Below are positions 45,685 through 53,702 of a DNA stretch of 64,000 nt, one piece after another. Source of the stretch: Corynebacterium sp. Lineage in GTDB: Bacteria > Actinomycetota > Actinomycetes > Mycobacteriales > Mycobacteriaceae. Numbering within the stretch: position 1 is the first letter of the stretch; every line of letters starts with the position of its first letter. The translations under genes and the position numbers were made by a program. The notes below the pieces were generated by a model that was given only the letters and a program-made list of their open reading frames with translations, searched no databases and was not told the DNA's origin. The stretch spans positions 1-64,000 of the forward strand of contig NZ_JALAGU010000055.1 of assembly GCF_022712275.1 (NCBI RefSeq). The letters are read 5' to 3'.

Positions 45685-46455
45685 CTACTCAGCGGCCGGG
45701 ACGCCGAGGCCGTCGAGGCCGAGGAACTTCTCCAGGCCGACGGTGAGACCCGGGGTGGCGGGGACCTTGTCGACGCCGAGCAGCACGCCCGGGACGAAGG
45801 ACTCGCGGTCGTAGGAGTCCTGACGGATGGTCAGGGTCTGCCCGGCCGCACCGAGGATGACCTCTTCGTGGGCGACCATGCCGGTCATGCGCACGGCGTG
45901 CACCGGGACGCCGTCGACATCGGCGCCACGGGCGCCCTCGAGGGTCTGGTCGGTGGCGTCCGGCTGGGCACCCAGACCGGCTGCGGCACGGGCCCGGGCG
46001 ATGCCCTCGGCGGTGTGCACGGCGGTACCTGAGGGCGCGTCCTTCTTGTTCGGGTGGTGGAACTCGACGACCTCGGCGGAGTCGAAGTACGGCGCCGCGA
46101 TCTCGGCGAGCTTCATGGTGAGCACGGCGGAGATGGCGAAGTTCGGGGCGACGAGGACGCCGACGGACGGGTTGGCACTGAGCCAGCCTTGCAGGGTCTC
46201 GTAGCGCTCAGCGGTCCAACCGGTGGTGCCCACCACGGCGTGGATGCCGTTGTTGACGCAGAACTCCAGGTTGCCCATCACCGCGTCGGGGACAGTGAAG
46301 TCGACGATGACCTCAGTGCCGGAGTCGACCAGGGCCTGCAGATCGTCCTCGTGGTCCAGTGCCGCGGAGAGCTCCAGGCCCTCCGTCTTCTCGACCGCGG
46401 CGACCACCGCGGTGCCGACCCTGCCGTGTGCTCCGAGAACGCCGACCTTCGTCAT
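45685..46455 (-). CDS. dapB: DapB, 4-hydroxy-tetrahydrodipicolinate reductase
   Basis: A 256-residue DapB with the nucleotide-binding GVLGAHGRVG, the central ELHHPNK-type motif (EFHHPNKKDAPSGTA) and ALEG-like TLEGARGADVDGVPVHA. ATG 46455 (MTKVGVLG) is preferred over ATG 46461 because GAAGGAG is then 9 nt rather than 3 nt upstream. First gene of dapB-thyX-dapA-rnj. Confidence 0.94.
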   Translation of the reverse strand: MTKVGVLGAHGRVGTAVVAAVEKTEGLELSAALDHEDDLQALVDSGTEVIVDFTVPDAVMGNLEFCVNNGIHAVVGTTGWTAERYETLQGWLSANPSVGVLVAPNFAISAVLTMKLAEIAAPYFDSAEVVEFHHPNKKDAPSGTAVHTAEGIARARAAAGLGAQPDATDQTLEGARGADVDGVPVHAVRMTGMVAHEEVILGAAGQTLTIRQDSYDRESFVPGVLLGVDKVPATPGLTVGLEKFLGLDGLGVPAAE

Positions 46456-46496
46456 TGTCATCTGCTCCTTCGTGTTGGTGATGGGGATGGGGTTGA

Positions 46497-48782
46497 TTAA
46501 TCCTCGACGAGGATGAGGGAGATCTTGCCGCGGTTGTCGATGTCGGCGATCTCGACCTCGAGGGAGTCACCGACGGAGACCTCGTCCTCGACCTTCTCCA
46601 CCCGGCGGTCGCCGCCGAGGTTGGAGATGTGCAGCAGACCATCGCGGCCCGGCAGCAGCGAGATGAAGGCACCGAAGGCCGTGGTCTTCACGACGGTGCC
46701 GAGGAAACGGTCACCGACCTTCGGCAGCTGCGGGTTGGCGATGGAGTTCACCTTGTCGAGGGCTGCCTCGGCGGCCTTGCCGTCGGCGGCGGAGACGAAG
46801 ACGGTGCCGTCGTCCTCGATGGAGATGTTGGCACCGGTCTCCTCGGTGATCTGGTTGATCGTCTTGCCCTTCGGGCCGATGAGCTCACCGATCTTGTTCT
46901 GCGGGATCTTCACGGTGGTGATGCGCGGCGCGAAGTCGCTCATCTCCTCCGGGCCCTCGATGGCCTCGGCCATGGTGGACAGGATCTCCAGGCGCGCGCC
47001 ACGGGCCTGGGACAGGGCCTCGGCGAGGACCTTGGCGGGGATGCCGTCGACCTTGGTGTCCAGCTGCAGGGCGGTGATGAAGTCGGCGGTACCGGCGACC
47101 TTGAAGTCCATGTCGCCGAAGGCGTCCTCCGCACCGAGGATGTCGGTGAGGGTGACGTAGGTGTCCTTGCCGTCGACCTCACCGGTGACCAGACCCATGG
47201 CGATACCCGCGACCGGGGCCTTCAGCGGCACGCCGGCGTTGTACATCGACAGGGTGGACGCACAGACCGAGCCCATGGAGGTCGAACCGTTGGAGCCGAG
47301 GGCTTCGGAGACCTGCCGGATCGTGTACGGGAAGACCTCGCGGGACGGGACGACCGGGATCAGGGCGCGCTCGGCGAGGGCACCGTGGCCGATCTCGCGA
47401 CGCTTCGGGGAACCGACGCGGCCGGTCTCACCGGTGGAGTACGGCGGGAAGTTGTAGTGGTGGATGTAACGCTTGGAGGCCACCGGGCCGAGGCTGTCGA
47501 TCTGCTGCTCCATCTTGAGCATGTCGAGTGTGGTGACGCCCAGGATCTGGGTCTCGCCACGCTCGAACAGGGCGGAGCCGTGGGCGCGGGGCACCAGGTC
47601 GATCATGACGCCGAGGTCACGGATCGCGGTGGTGTCGCGGCCGTCGATGCGGAAGCCGTCGGTGAGGATGCGCTCGCGGACGATCTGGCGGGAGACCTCG
47701 TTGTGGGCGTTGCGGATCTCGGACTCGCGACCGTCGAACTGCTCGCCGAGCGCCTCGACGGCGGCGTCCATGTTCGCGGACAGCGACTCATCGCGCTCCT
47801 GCTTGTCGGCGATCGCCATGATGCCGCGCAGGGCCTCGGCGGACTCGGACTCGACGGAGGCGTAGACGTCCTCGCCGAAGGCCGGGAAGAGCTCGAATTC
47901 GCGCTGCGACGCCTCGACGGCATCCACGAGGGCGGCCTGGGCACCGCACAGCTCGGCGATGAACGGACGGGCGGCCTCGATGCCCTCGGCGACGATCTTC
48001 TCGGTCGGGGCCGGGGCACCCTCGGCGATGCGCTCGACGACGTTCTCGGTGGCACCGGCCTCGACCATCATGACGACGACATTGTCGCCCGGGGTGGCCT
48101 TACGGCGACCGCGCGGCTTCTTGACCTCGGAGACGCGGCCGGCGACGACCAGCTCGAAGACGGCCTGCTCGTGCTGCTCGCGGGTCGGGAAGGCGACCCA
48201 CTGACCCTCGGGGTGGGCCTCGTCGACGACGAGGGCCATGCGGACGCCACCGACCGGACCGGAGACCGGCAGGCCGGAGAGCTGGGTGGAGGCGGACGCG
48301 GCGTTGATGGCCACGACGTCGTACATGTCCTCGGGGTCCATGGACAGGACGGTCACGACTACCTGGACCTCGTTGCGCAGGCCCTTGGCGAAGGTCGGGC
48401 GCAGCGGGCGGTCGATGAGACGACAGGCGAGGATGGCCTCGGTGCCGGGACGGCCCTCACGGCGGAAGAAGCTGCCGGGGATGCGGCCGGCGGCGTACAT
48501 GCGCTCCTCGACGTCCACGGTGAGCGGGAAGAAGTCGAGGTTCTCGCGCGGGTGCCTGGAGGCGGTGGTTGTCGACAGCAGCATCGTGTCATCGTCGAGG
48601 TAGGCGGTGACGGAACCGTCGGCCTGGCGGGCGAGCAGCCCGGTCTCGAAGGTGAGGGTGCGGGTGCCGAAGTCGCCGTTGTCGATGGTGGCGTTGGATT
48701 CCCAGACTCCGGAGTCCGGGTCGATCAGTTCGGCGGTGTGGGTGGGCGCCGGGGTGTTTTTCTTGGTGTTCTTCGTCGTCAT
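46497..48782 (-). CDS. pnp: Polynucleotide phosphorylase (PNPase/GpsI)
   Basis: A 761-residue PNPase with two RNase PH cores (catalytic GRVGSPKRREIGHG; SNGSTSMGSVCAS), then KH (IGELIGPKGKTINQI) and S1 (VGDRFLGTVVKTTAFGAF) domains. It degrades RNA 3'-5' by phosphorolysis. In actinobacteria it often also carries a GpsI/ppGpp-synthesis label, which is not supported by motifs here. ATG 48782 with AAAGGGA about 12 nt upstream. The rpsO-pnp proximity is ancestral, interrupted here by the AbiEi-like remnant. Confidence 0.96.
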   Translation of the reverse strand: MTTKNTKKNTPAPTHTAELIDPDSGVWESNATIDNGDFGTRTLTFETGLLARQADGSVTAYLDDDTMLLSTTTASRHPRENLDFFPLTVDVEERMYAAGRIPGSFFRREGRPGTEAILACRLIDRPLRPTFAKGLRNEVQVVVTVLSMDPEDMYDVVAINAASASTQLSGLPVSGPVGGVRMALVVDEAHPEGQWVAFPTREQHEQAVFELVVAGRVSEVKKPRGRRKATPGDNVVVMMVEAGATENVVERIAEGAPAPTEKIVAEGIEAARPFIAELCGAQAALVDAVEASQREFELFPAFGEDVYASVESESAEALRGIMAIADKQERDESLSANMDAAVEALGEQFDGRESEIRNAHNEVSRQIVRERILTDGFRIDGRDTTAIRDLGVMIDLVPRAHGSALFERGETQILGVTTLDMLKMEQQIDSLGPVASKRYIHHYNFPPYSTGETGRVGSPKRREIGHGALAERALIPVVPSREVFPYTIRQVSEALGSNGSTSMGSVCASTLSMYNAGVPLKAPVAGIAMGLVTGEVDGKDTYVTLTDILGAEDAFGDMDFKVAGTADFITALQLDTKVDGIPAKVLAEALSQARGARLEILSTMAEAIEGPEEMSDFAPRITTVKIPQNKIGELIGPKGKTINQITEETGANISIEDDGTVFVSAADGKAAEAALDKVNSIANPQLPKVGDRFLGTVVKTTAFGAFISLLPGRDGLLHISNLGGDRRVEKVEDEVSVGDSLEVEIADIDNRGKISLILVED

Positions 48783-48989
48783 GACGGTGCTGCAGTCCCT
48801 TTCGGGTCATCTCTCCGTTGCCCCGCGGTCGCGGGCGCCGATCATCGGTGTCGGCGTCGGAAAATTCTCGGACAATTACCGCTAAAAGCGTACACTACGT
48901 CGGCCGTAACGTCGGGGACGTCGGCCGCCCCCGAGGTCACCTCCTGCGTGCTACTGTCCACTCCAGGGGAACTTTCACAGGGGGGCATA

Positions 48990-49892
48990 ATGGACAGCAT
49001 CCGGCTTCACGCCGACCTCATGGCCTCAATGACACGGCGCCGGATCACTGACACAGTCGCCGTCGGCGAGCTCTTCAGGATCGACCGGGGTCTCTACACC
49101 ACCTAAGTGCCCTATGACCTTCTCAAGCTGCAGACCCTCGCCGTCCGCTATACGGATGTCGTCTTCACCGGCAGGACCGCCGCATTCCTCCTATGGGGAA
49201 GGACGCTGGACTGGCCGGCGACCGGGGACCTCCCCCGGAACAGGTCCGCACACGGTGGCACCCTACTCACCGTCCGCCGCAGAGACGTAGAGCGGACGCA
49301 CCCCGTCCACGGCGTCCTGACAACCACACCCGTGCAGACGGCGGTTGACGTTGACGCCCGCTGGCTGCTTGAGCGGCACTACAGAGGGCTCACCGGTACC
49401 GAACGGCTGGACGCAGACCTCGATGCACTCTCCCCGAGAGACCGGAAAGCCGCGGAACCGCTCATCGCCGATGCAGTCATCGGCACCGCAAGCGGACCCG
49501 AGAATATCGCGCTGTGGCATATCAGGACAGCCCTGAAGGCGGAGATTGACGCCGGTGACATCACGGTGACCACGAACGTTCCTGTCCGCGGCTACCGTTT
49601 CGACGTGGTCATCGAGGAGGCCCGCGGCCTCATCGAGATCGACAGCTACACGTACCACGGTGAGGGACAGGCGCAGGGATCGTCGTTCGAACGCGACCGT
49701 CGGCAAGGGAACCAGGCGACGAGATGGGGCTACCTGCTGCTCCGGTACACCGATGTGATGGTGACGCACGAACACGAGTACATGGAGGACGAGGTGGCGG
49801 ACACGGTGCGCTTCGCGCTGAAGAGGCTCCGGCGGCTGAGACGCGATGAGGAGGCGAACTCCTGGGACACCCCGCCGTGGGAGAGGACGTGA
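48990..49892 (+). pseudogene. AbiEi/DUF559-type protein gene broken by in-frame stop
   Basis: ATG 48990 (with a GGGGGG stretch upstream) opens 38 codons ending RIDRGLYTT, then TAA at 49104-49106. The very next codon, GTG 49107, continues in the same frame for 261 codons (VPYDLLKLQTLAVRY...). The joined product has the order of corynebacterial proteins with an AbiEi-type winged-helix antitoxin domain (residues 1-120) and a C-terminal DUF559/Vsr-like nuclease fold (RGYRFDVVIEEARGLIEIDSYTYH). A single stop thus splits the gene. Reinitiation at TAAGTG could still yield the larger part. It is inserted between pnp and rpsO on the opposite strand. Confidence 0.7.
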
Positions 49893-49937
49893 GATGCAGA
49901 GGTTCACGGGCCGAGGTGTACACCCCGGACACAGAAA

Positions 49938-49961
49938 AACCCCGCTCCGGGGAGCGGGGTT
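49938..49961 (-). terminator. Intrinsic terminator of rpsO
   Basis: AACCCCGCTC-CGGG-GAGCGGGGTT forms a 10-bp stem. On the minus strand it is followed by a T-run (GGGGTTTTTCTG), giving a strong rho-independent terminator 14 bp after rpsO. It may also act on transcripts of the plus strand. Confidence 0.9.
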
Positions 49962-49975
49962 GATCCTCGAGGAGA

Positions 49976-50245
49976 CTAGCGGCGCAGGCCGAGGCGCTCG
50001 ATGAGCGAACGGTAACGCTCGACGTTGTTCTCCTGCAGGTACTTCAGCAGGCCCTTACGGCGACCGACGAGAAGCAGCAGGCCACGACGGGAGTGGTGGT
50101 CGTGCTTGTGGAACTTGAGGTGCTCGGTCAGCTGACGGATACGGACGGTCAGCAGGGCGACCTGAGCCTCGGGGGAACCGGTGTCGGTCTCGTGGAGGCC
50201 GAACTCCTTGAGGGTTTCGGCCTTCTGGTCCTTGGTGAGAGCCAT
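49976..50245 (-). CDS. rpsO: Ribosomal protein S15
   Basis: An 89-residue S15 (TGSPEAQVALLTVRIRQLTEHL; HHSRRGLLLLVGRRKGLL). It binds 16S rRNA helices h20-h22. AGGAGA precedes ATG 50245. The strong terminator at 49938-49961 ends the transcript. Confidence 0.98.
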   Translation of the reverse strand: MALTKDQKAETLKEFGLHETDTGSPEAQVALLTVRIRQLTEHLKFHKHDHHSRRGLLLLVGRRKGLLKYLQENNVERYRSLIERLGLRR

Positions 50246-50342
50246 GGTGAATCTCCTGTTAGTTGTTTCAGTCCGCGCAAAGTGAAGGTAAACCGTCAGT
50301 GACTACCGCGAACCACAGTCACGCAACCGGATGAGACTATCA

Positions 50343-51359
50343 TCAGCGGTCCCGTGGGACCAAACGCCTCGTCTCGGAGACATCGTGGTTGATCGCGGCG
50401 ATGAGCGTGTCGAGGTCGCCGTAGGCCTCCATGCCGCGGATCCGGTCGATGAAGCTCACCGTGACCTTGCGTCCGTAGAGGTCGGCCTCATGGTCGAGGA
50501 CGAACGCCTCCACACTGCGGGTCTCGTCACCGAAGGTGGGGTTGGTGCCCACCGAGATCGCCGCGGGCATGTGCACCTCCACCGGCATATCACCGACGAG
50601 TTCCCCGGCCGGATCCTTGTGGGTCGGCAGGATGCGCAGGTCACCGGCATACACACCGTCGGAGGGCAGCGCCTGCGCGTCCGGGAAGTAGAGGTTCGCC
50701 GTGGGGAACCCGAGGGCCGCACCACCGCGTCCTGCGCCGCGGGTGACCACGCCGCGGACCGTGAAGTTGCGGCCCAGGGCGCGTCCGGCGGCGGCGACGT
50801 CGCCCTCGGCGAGCCGGTCACGGATCCAGGTGGAGCACACGACATGGTCCTCGGCGGACGCCCCACCGAGTGCCGGATCGCCGGCGTCGCTCAGCAGGCC
50901 GTGGGTGATGACCTCCACTCCCCTGGCCTCGCCGAGCGTCCTCATGGTGTCGCTGGTGCCGGCGGCGAGGTGCCCGAAGGTGAAGTTGTCGCCGATGACG
51001 ACGGCACGGGTGTGGAGGGTGTCGACGATGACGCGGTCGAAGTACTCCTCCGGGGTCCAGCCGGCGAGCTCGCGGTCGAAGTTGATGACGAGCATCGCGT
51101 CGATGCCGTAGCGCGCGGCGGTGACGGACCGCTGCTCGAGGGATGCCAGGGCCGGCGGGATGGCGTCGGGCCGGAAGAACACGGTGGGGTGCGGGTCGAA
51201 GGTGACCATCACCGCGGGCACACCGAGATCGTGTGCCCGCCGCACCGCAGAGTTGATGAGCTGCTGGTGACCACGGTGAACGCCGTCGAAAACGCCGATG
51301 GTGACGACCGAGCCAGCCAGATCGGCAGGCACCTGTTCCAGTCCGTTCCAGATATCCAC
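50343..51359 (-). CDS. ribF: RibF, bifunctional riboflavin kinase/FAD synthetase
   Basis: A 338-residue RibF. The N-terminal FMN adenylyltransferase has GVFDGVHRGHQ. The C-terminal riboflavin kinase has GFPTANL and VGTNPTFGD. GTG 51359 (VDIWNGLEQV) lies 7 nt after TATTCT (51372-51367), a leaderless start. A GTG two codons earlier would fall within the gap. It is divergent from truB with 46 bp between start codons. Confidence 0.93.
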   Translation of the reverse strand: MDIWNGLEQVPADLAGSVVTIGVFDGVHRGHQQLINSAVRRAHDLGVPAVMVTFDPHPTVFFRPDAIPPALASLEQRSVTAARYGIDAMLVINFDRELAGWTPEEYFDRVIVDTLHTRAVVIGDNFTFGHLAAGTSDTMRTLGEARGVEVITHGLLSDAGDPALGGASAEDHVVCSTWIRDRLAEGDVAAAGRALGRNFTVRGVVTRGAGRGGAALGFPTANLYFPDAQALPSDGVYAGDLRILPTHKDPAGELVGDMPVEVHMPAAISVGTNPTFGDETRSVEAFVLDHEADLYGRKVTVSFIDRIRGMEAYGDLDTLIAAINHDVSETRRLVPRDR

Positions 51360-51405
51360 GGGCACCAGAATACGACATGACCGGCCACCTCCTAGACTGT
51401 GCTCC
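51360..51405. promoter_or_regulatory. Back-to-back leaderless promoters of ribF and truB
   Basis: Within 46 bp lie TATTCT (51372-51367, minus) and TAGACT (51393-51398, plus), each exactly 7 nt from its start codon. The -35 regions of the two promoters must overlap. Confidence 0.65.
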
Positions 51406-52380
51406 ATGCCCAGAACGGACCCCCGCCCTGTACTCGACCGCTCCGGCCTCGTCGTCGTCGACAAGCCGGCCGGGATGACCAGCCATGATGTGGTCTCGCG
51501 GCTGCGCCGGATCTTCGGCACCCGTCGTGTCGGCCATTCCGGCACGCTTGATCCGATGGCCACCGGAGTGCTCGTCGTCGGTATCGAGCGCGGCACCCGC
51601 TTCCTCGCCCACGTCGTCACCCACGACAAGCGCTATGCGGCGACGGTCCGACTCGGCGCGTCCACCCTCACCGACGATGCCGAGGGGGAGGTACTCACCA
51701 CCGCGGACGCCGCGACGCTGGCGTCCCTCACCGAGCAGCAGGTGCGCGAGGCGTTCGCGGCGCAGACCGGGGAGATCATGCAGCGGCCGAGCTCGGTGAG
51801 TTCGGTGAAGATCAACGGTCGACGTGCCCATGAGCTGGTGCGCGAGGGGGTGGACGTGGTCCTGCCGGAGCGCCCGGTCACTGTCTTCTCCCTCGAGGTG
51901 GACGCGGTGCGCATCAGCGAGGGGTCGGTCGAGGCGGACATCCGGGTGCACTGTTCCTCCGGTACCTACATCCGCTCGATCGCCCGGGATGTGGGGGCGG
52001 AACTCGAGGTCGGCGGGCACCTCACTGCACTGCGTCGGACCTCTGCCGGCCCCTTCGACATCGCGGAGGCGCGCACGCTCGACGAGCTCAACAGGCAGAA
52101 GGACGCGGTACTGGCGTCCTTCCCGGAGGGGACGGATCCGCGGAGCGTCTCCCCGGAACTGTCACTGTCGCTCGACGAGGCGATGGTGCGGTGCTTCCCG
52201 GTCCGGAACGTGACCGAGGACCAGGGCAGTGCCCTGGCCCTCGGTAAATGGTTGGAACCGGTGGGCGACCGTGAGGTGGTCGCAGCGGTCACCCCCTCAG
52301 GTCACGCCGTGGCGCTGCTGGAGGAGAAGGGGAAACGGGCGGCGAGTGTATTCGTCGCCCGTCCGGCCGGAATGGAGTGA
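51406..52380 (+). CDS. truB: TruB, tRNA pseudouridine-55 synthase
   Basis: A 324-residue TruB. The catalytic aspartate is D49 in GHSGTLDPMATGVL. The YAATVRLG and SSGTYIRSIARDVG motifs and a C-terminal PUA-like domain are present. ATG 51406 is 7 nt after TAGACT. An upstream frame to 51298 lies within ribF and is rejected. Confidence 0.95.
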   Translation: MPRTDPRPVLDRSGLVVVDKPAGMTSHDVVSRLRRIFGTRRVGHSGTLDPMATGVLVVGIERGTRFLAHVVTHDKRYAATVRLGASTLTDDAEGEVLTTADAATLASLTEQQVREAFAAQTGEIMQRPSSVSSVKINGRRAHELVREGVDVVLPERPVTVFSLEVDAVRISEGSVEADIRVHCSSGTYIRSIARDVGAELEVGGHLTALRRTSAGPFDIAEARTLDELNRQKDAVLASFPEGTDPRSVSPELSLSLDEAMVRCFPVRNVTEDQGSALALGKWLEPVGDREVVAAVTPSGHAVALLEEKGKRAASVFVARPAGME

Positions 52381-52640
52381 GACTCCCCCAGGAGCCCGGA
52401 CCCGGGATAGTCGGGATGCTCGGCAGGGTCAGCCCGGAGGAACCGCAGGGTCAGCCCGGAGGAACCCAGGACCTGGTCGCCGTTGCTGGAGCCGAAGGTC
52501 GGGGCGTCCCCGAAGGAGGAACCCAGCGGGATGTCACTGACGACCTCCGGTCCGATCTGGATGTTGACCGGGGAGGCAGCTGCGGGAAGCTGATCAGCGG
52601 GCCGCTGACGATCTCGTTGATCTGGACGACAGGGGACATG
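52381..52640 (-). pseudogene. Possible degraded small gene with frame-shifting 22-bp tandem duplication
   Basis: The stretch of about 400 bp between truB and the ComA-like gene has no intact convincing gene. On the minus strand ATG 52639 opens MSPVVQINEIVSGPLIS. Beyond about 52590 a natural-looking sequence continues in another frame (VNIQIGPEVVSDIPLGSSFG, then DAPTFGSSNGDQVLGSSGL). It then meets a perfect 22-bp duplication (52423-52466), which shifts frame again. Removing one copy would give LTLPSIPTIPGPGSW. This suggests a decaying small gene, but no homologue is recognised. Coding status is uncertain. Confidence 0.3.
52423..52466. repeat. Perfect 22-bp tandem duplication
   Basis: GCAGGGTCAGCCCGGAGGAACC occurs twice back to back (52423-52444, 52445-52466). 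The length is not a multiple of three, so it shifts any frame crossing it. Confidence 0.95.
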
Positions 52641-52786
52641 TGGATACTCTTCTGTCGTGGGGCACTGCGTGACAGCGCCTGTATCTACAGCACCCGGAGG
52701 ATTTCACCACCACAAAGAGCAGATATACTGCACCCTTGCTGAAGTACCCGTCGTTCACCCAGGTCAGAGCTGTGATCTGACAGATT
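52641..52786. other. AT-richer spacer before ComA-like gene end
   Basis: It contains GCAGATATACTGC (52719-52731), a near-palindrome that includes a TATACT hexamer, and GTCAGA/TCTGAC (52763-52781), a weak hairpin after the ComA-like stop. No gene seen. Confidence 0.4.
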
Positions 52787-53623
52787 CTAGGGACGGGGAT
52801 TGATGACCCGTCCCCAGGTGGACTTGTTGCCCCAGATGTTCTGACGGAGACCCTCCAGCTGGAGGATCTGGCTGTGGTCGACGAAGAGGTTGCACTCGTT
52901 GCCGTAGTTCTTCACGTACCACTCGAACACGGGCCCGTCGGCGGCTTCGAACATGACGTTCTCCAGGCCGAGACCGTTGATGATGGACGCCGCGGCGCCG
53001 GTGTTCCACTCGACGACGTTCTCCGTGATGCCCTCGGACTCGATCATGATGATCGACGCGCCGGCGTCGAGGGCGCGCTGACCGCGGTCGATGAGGTCGC
53101 CGACGTCCTTGGCGGATTCGGCGGCCAGTTCAGCCTCGGTGGAGTCGCCGCCGGAGCCGATCTGGATGCCCAGTTCCGGCTTGGCCTTCAGACCTGCTTT
53201 GACGACTTTCTCCACCAGGCGCTCCAGGCCGCTGGTGGGCAGCATGATGAAGCCGGTGGAGATCTCGATGACGTCGAAGCCGACGTCCTTGGCCTCCTTG
53301 AGGTACTGGTCGACGGCGTCGTCCCCGTAGCGCAGGACGGTCTCGATCCAGCCTCCGGAGGAGACGTAGGCGTCGTTCTCGTGGGCGATGTCGCTGAACG
53401 CGCGGACCTGCTCCGGCGGGACCAGGGAGAAGGACCCGCCCGCCCACTTGATGCCGTCGACCCACTGCCCTGCGACGTCGAAGACGTCCTGCAGGTGACG
53501 GGTGCCGAAGGTGTTGTAGTAGGGCGCGCGGATCTCGGTCATGCCGAAGGAGCGTGGCTTCGAGGGACGGTAGGCACGGGGGACGAAGTTGAATGAGACG
53601 TTCTCGTTGATGGCGTTGCTCAT
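52787..53623 (-). CDS. ComA-family phosphosulfolactate synthase homologue
   Basis: A 278-residue TIM-barrel protein of the ComA family (PF02679). Visible family features are VDGIKWAGGSFSL (usual K-x-G-x-G-T), SSGGWIE, GFDVIEIS, the ELGIQIGSGGDS segment (replacing EVGKK) and IIMIESEGI. Archaeal ComA adds sulfite to PEP to give phosphosulfolactate in coenzyme M synthesis. Plant HSA32 is a heat-tolerance relative. The bacterial role here is unknown. AGGAGG precedes ATG 53623. Two perfect copies of a 14-bp CA-rich unit lie upstream. Probably cotranscribed with the PrpD-family gene 79 bp upstream. Confidence 0.8.
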   Translation of the reverse strand: MSNAINENVSFNFVPRAYRPSKPRSFGMTEIRAPYYNTFGTRHLQDVFDVAGQWVDGIKWAGGSFSLVPPEQVRAFSDIAHENDAYVSSGGWIETVLRYGDDAVDQYLKEAKDVGFDVIEISTGFIMLPTSGLERLVEKVVKAGLKAKPELGIQIGSGGDSTEAELAAESAKDVGDLIDRGQRALDAGASIIMIESEGITENVVEWNTGAAASIINGLGLENVMFEAADGPVFEWYVKNYGNECNLFVDHSQILQLEGLRQNIWGNKSTWGRVINPRP

Positions 53624-53637
53624 GGCTGAGCCTCCTG

Positions 53638-53665
53638 GTGTGGTGATGGTGGTGTGGTGATGGTG
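53638..53665. repeat. Perfect 14-bp tandem repeat in leader of ComA-like gene
   Basis: GTGTGGTGATGGTG occurs twice (53638-53651, 53652-53665), immediately upstream of the AGGAGG of the ComA-like gene. In one minus-strand frame it would read as five His codons. Confidence 0.9.
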
Positions 53666-53702
53666 CGCCGGGGGGCACGGTGGTGTGCCGGGGAAGGTGG
53701 GG

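Noticed and set aside
46629..49106. Long plus-strand open frame opposite pnp
   Set aside because: Antisense shadow. Only its last 38 codons (from 48990) are plausible coding, as the start of the interrupted AbiEi-like gene.
50246..50342. Possible FMN riboswitch or S15 autoregulatory RNA near ribF/rpsO
   Set aside because: The rpsO leader is too short and I see no conserved FMN-aptamer motifs. ribF appears leaderless.
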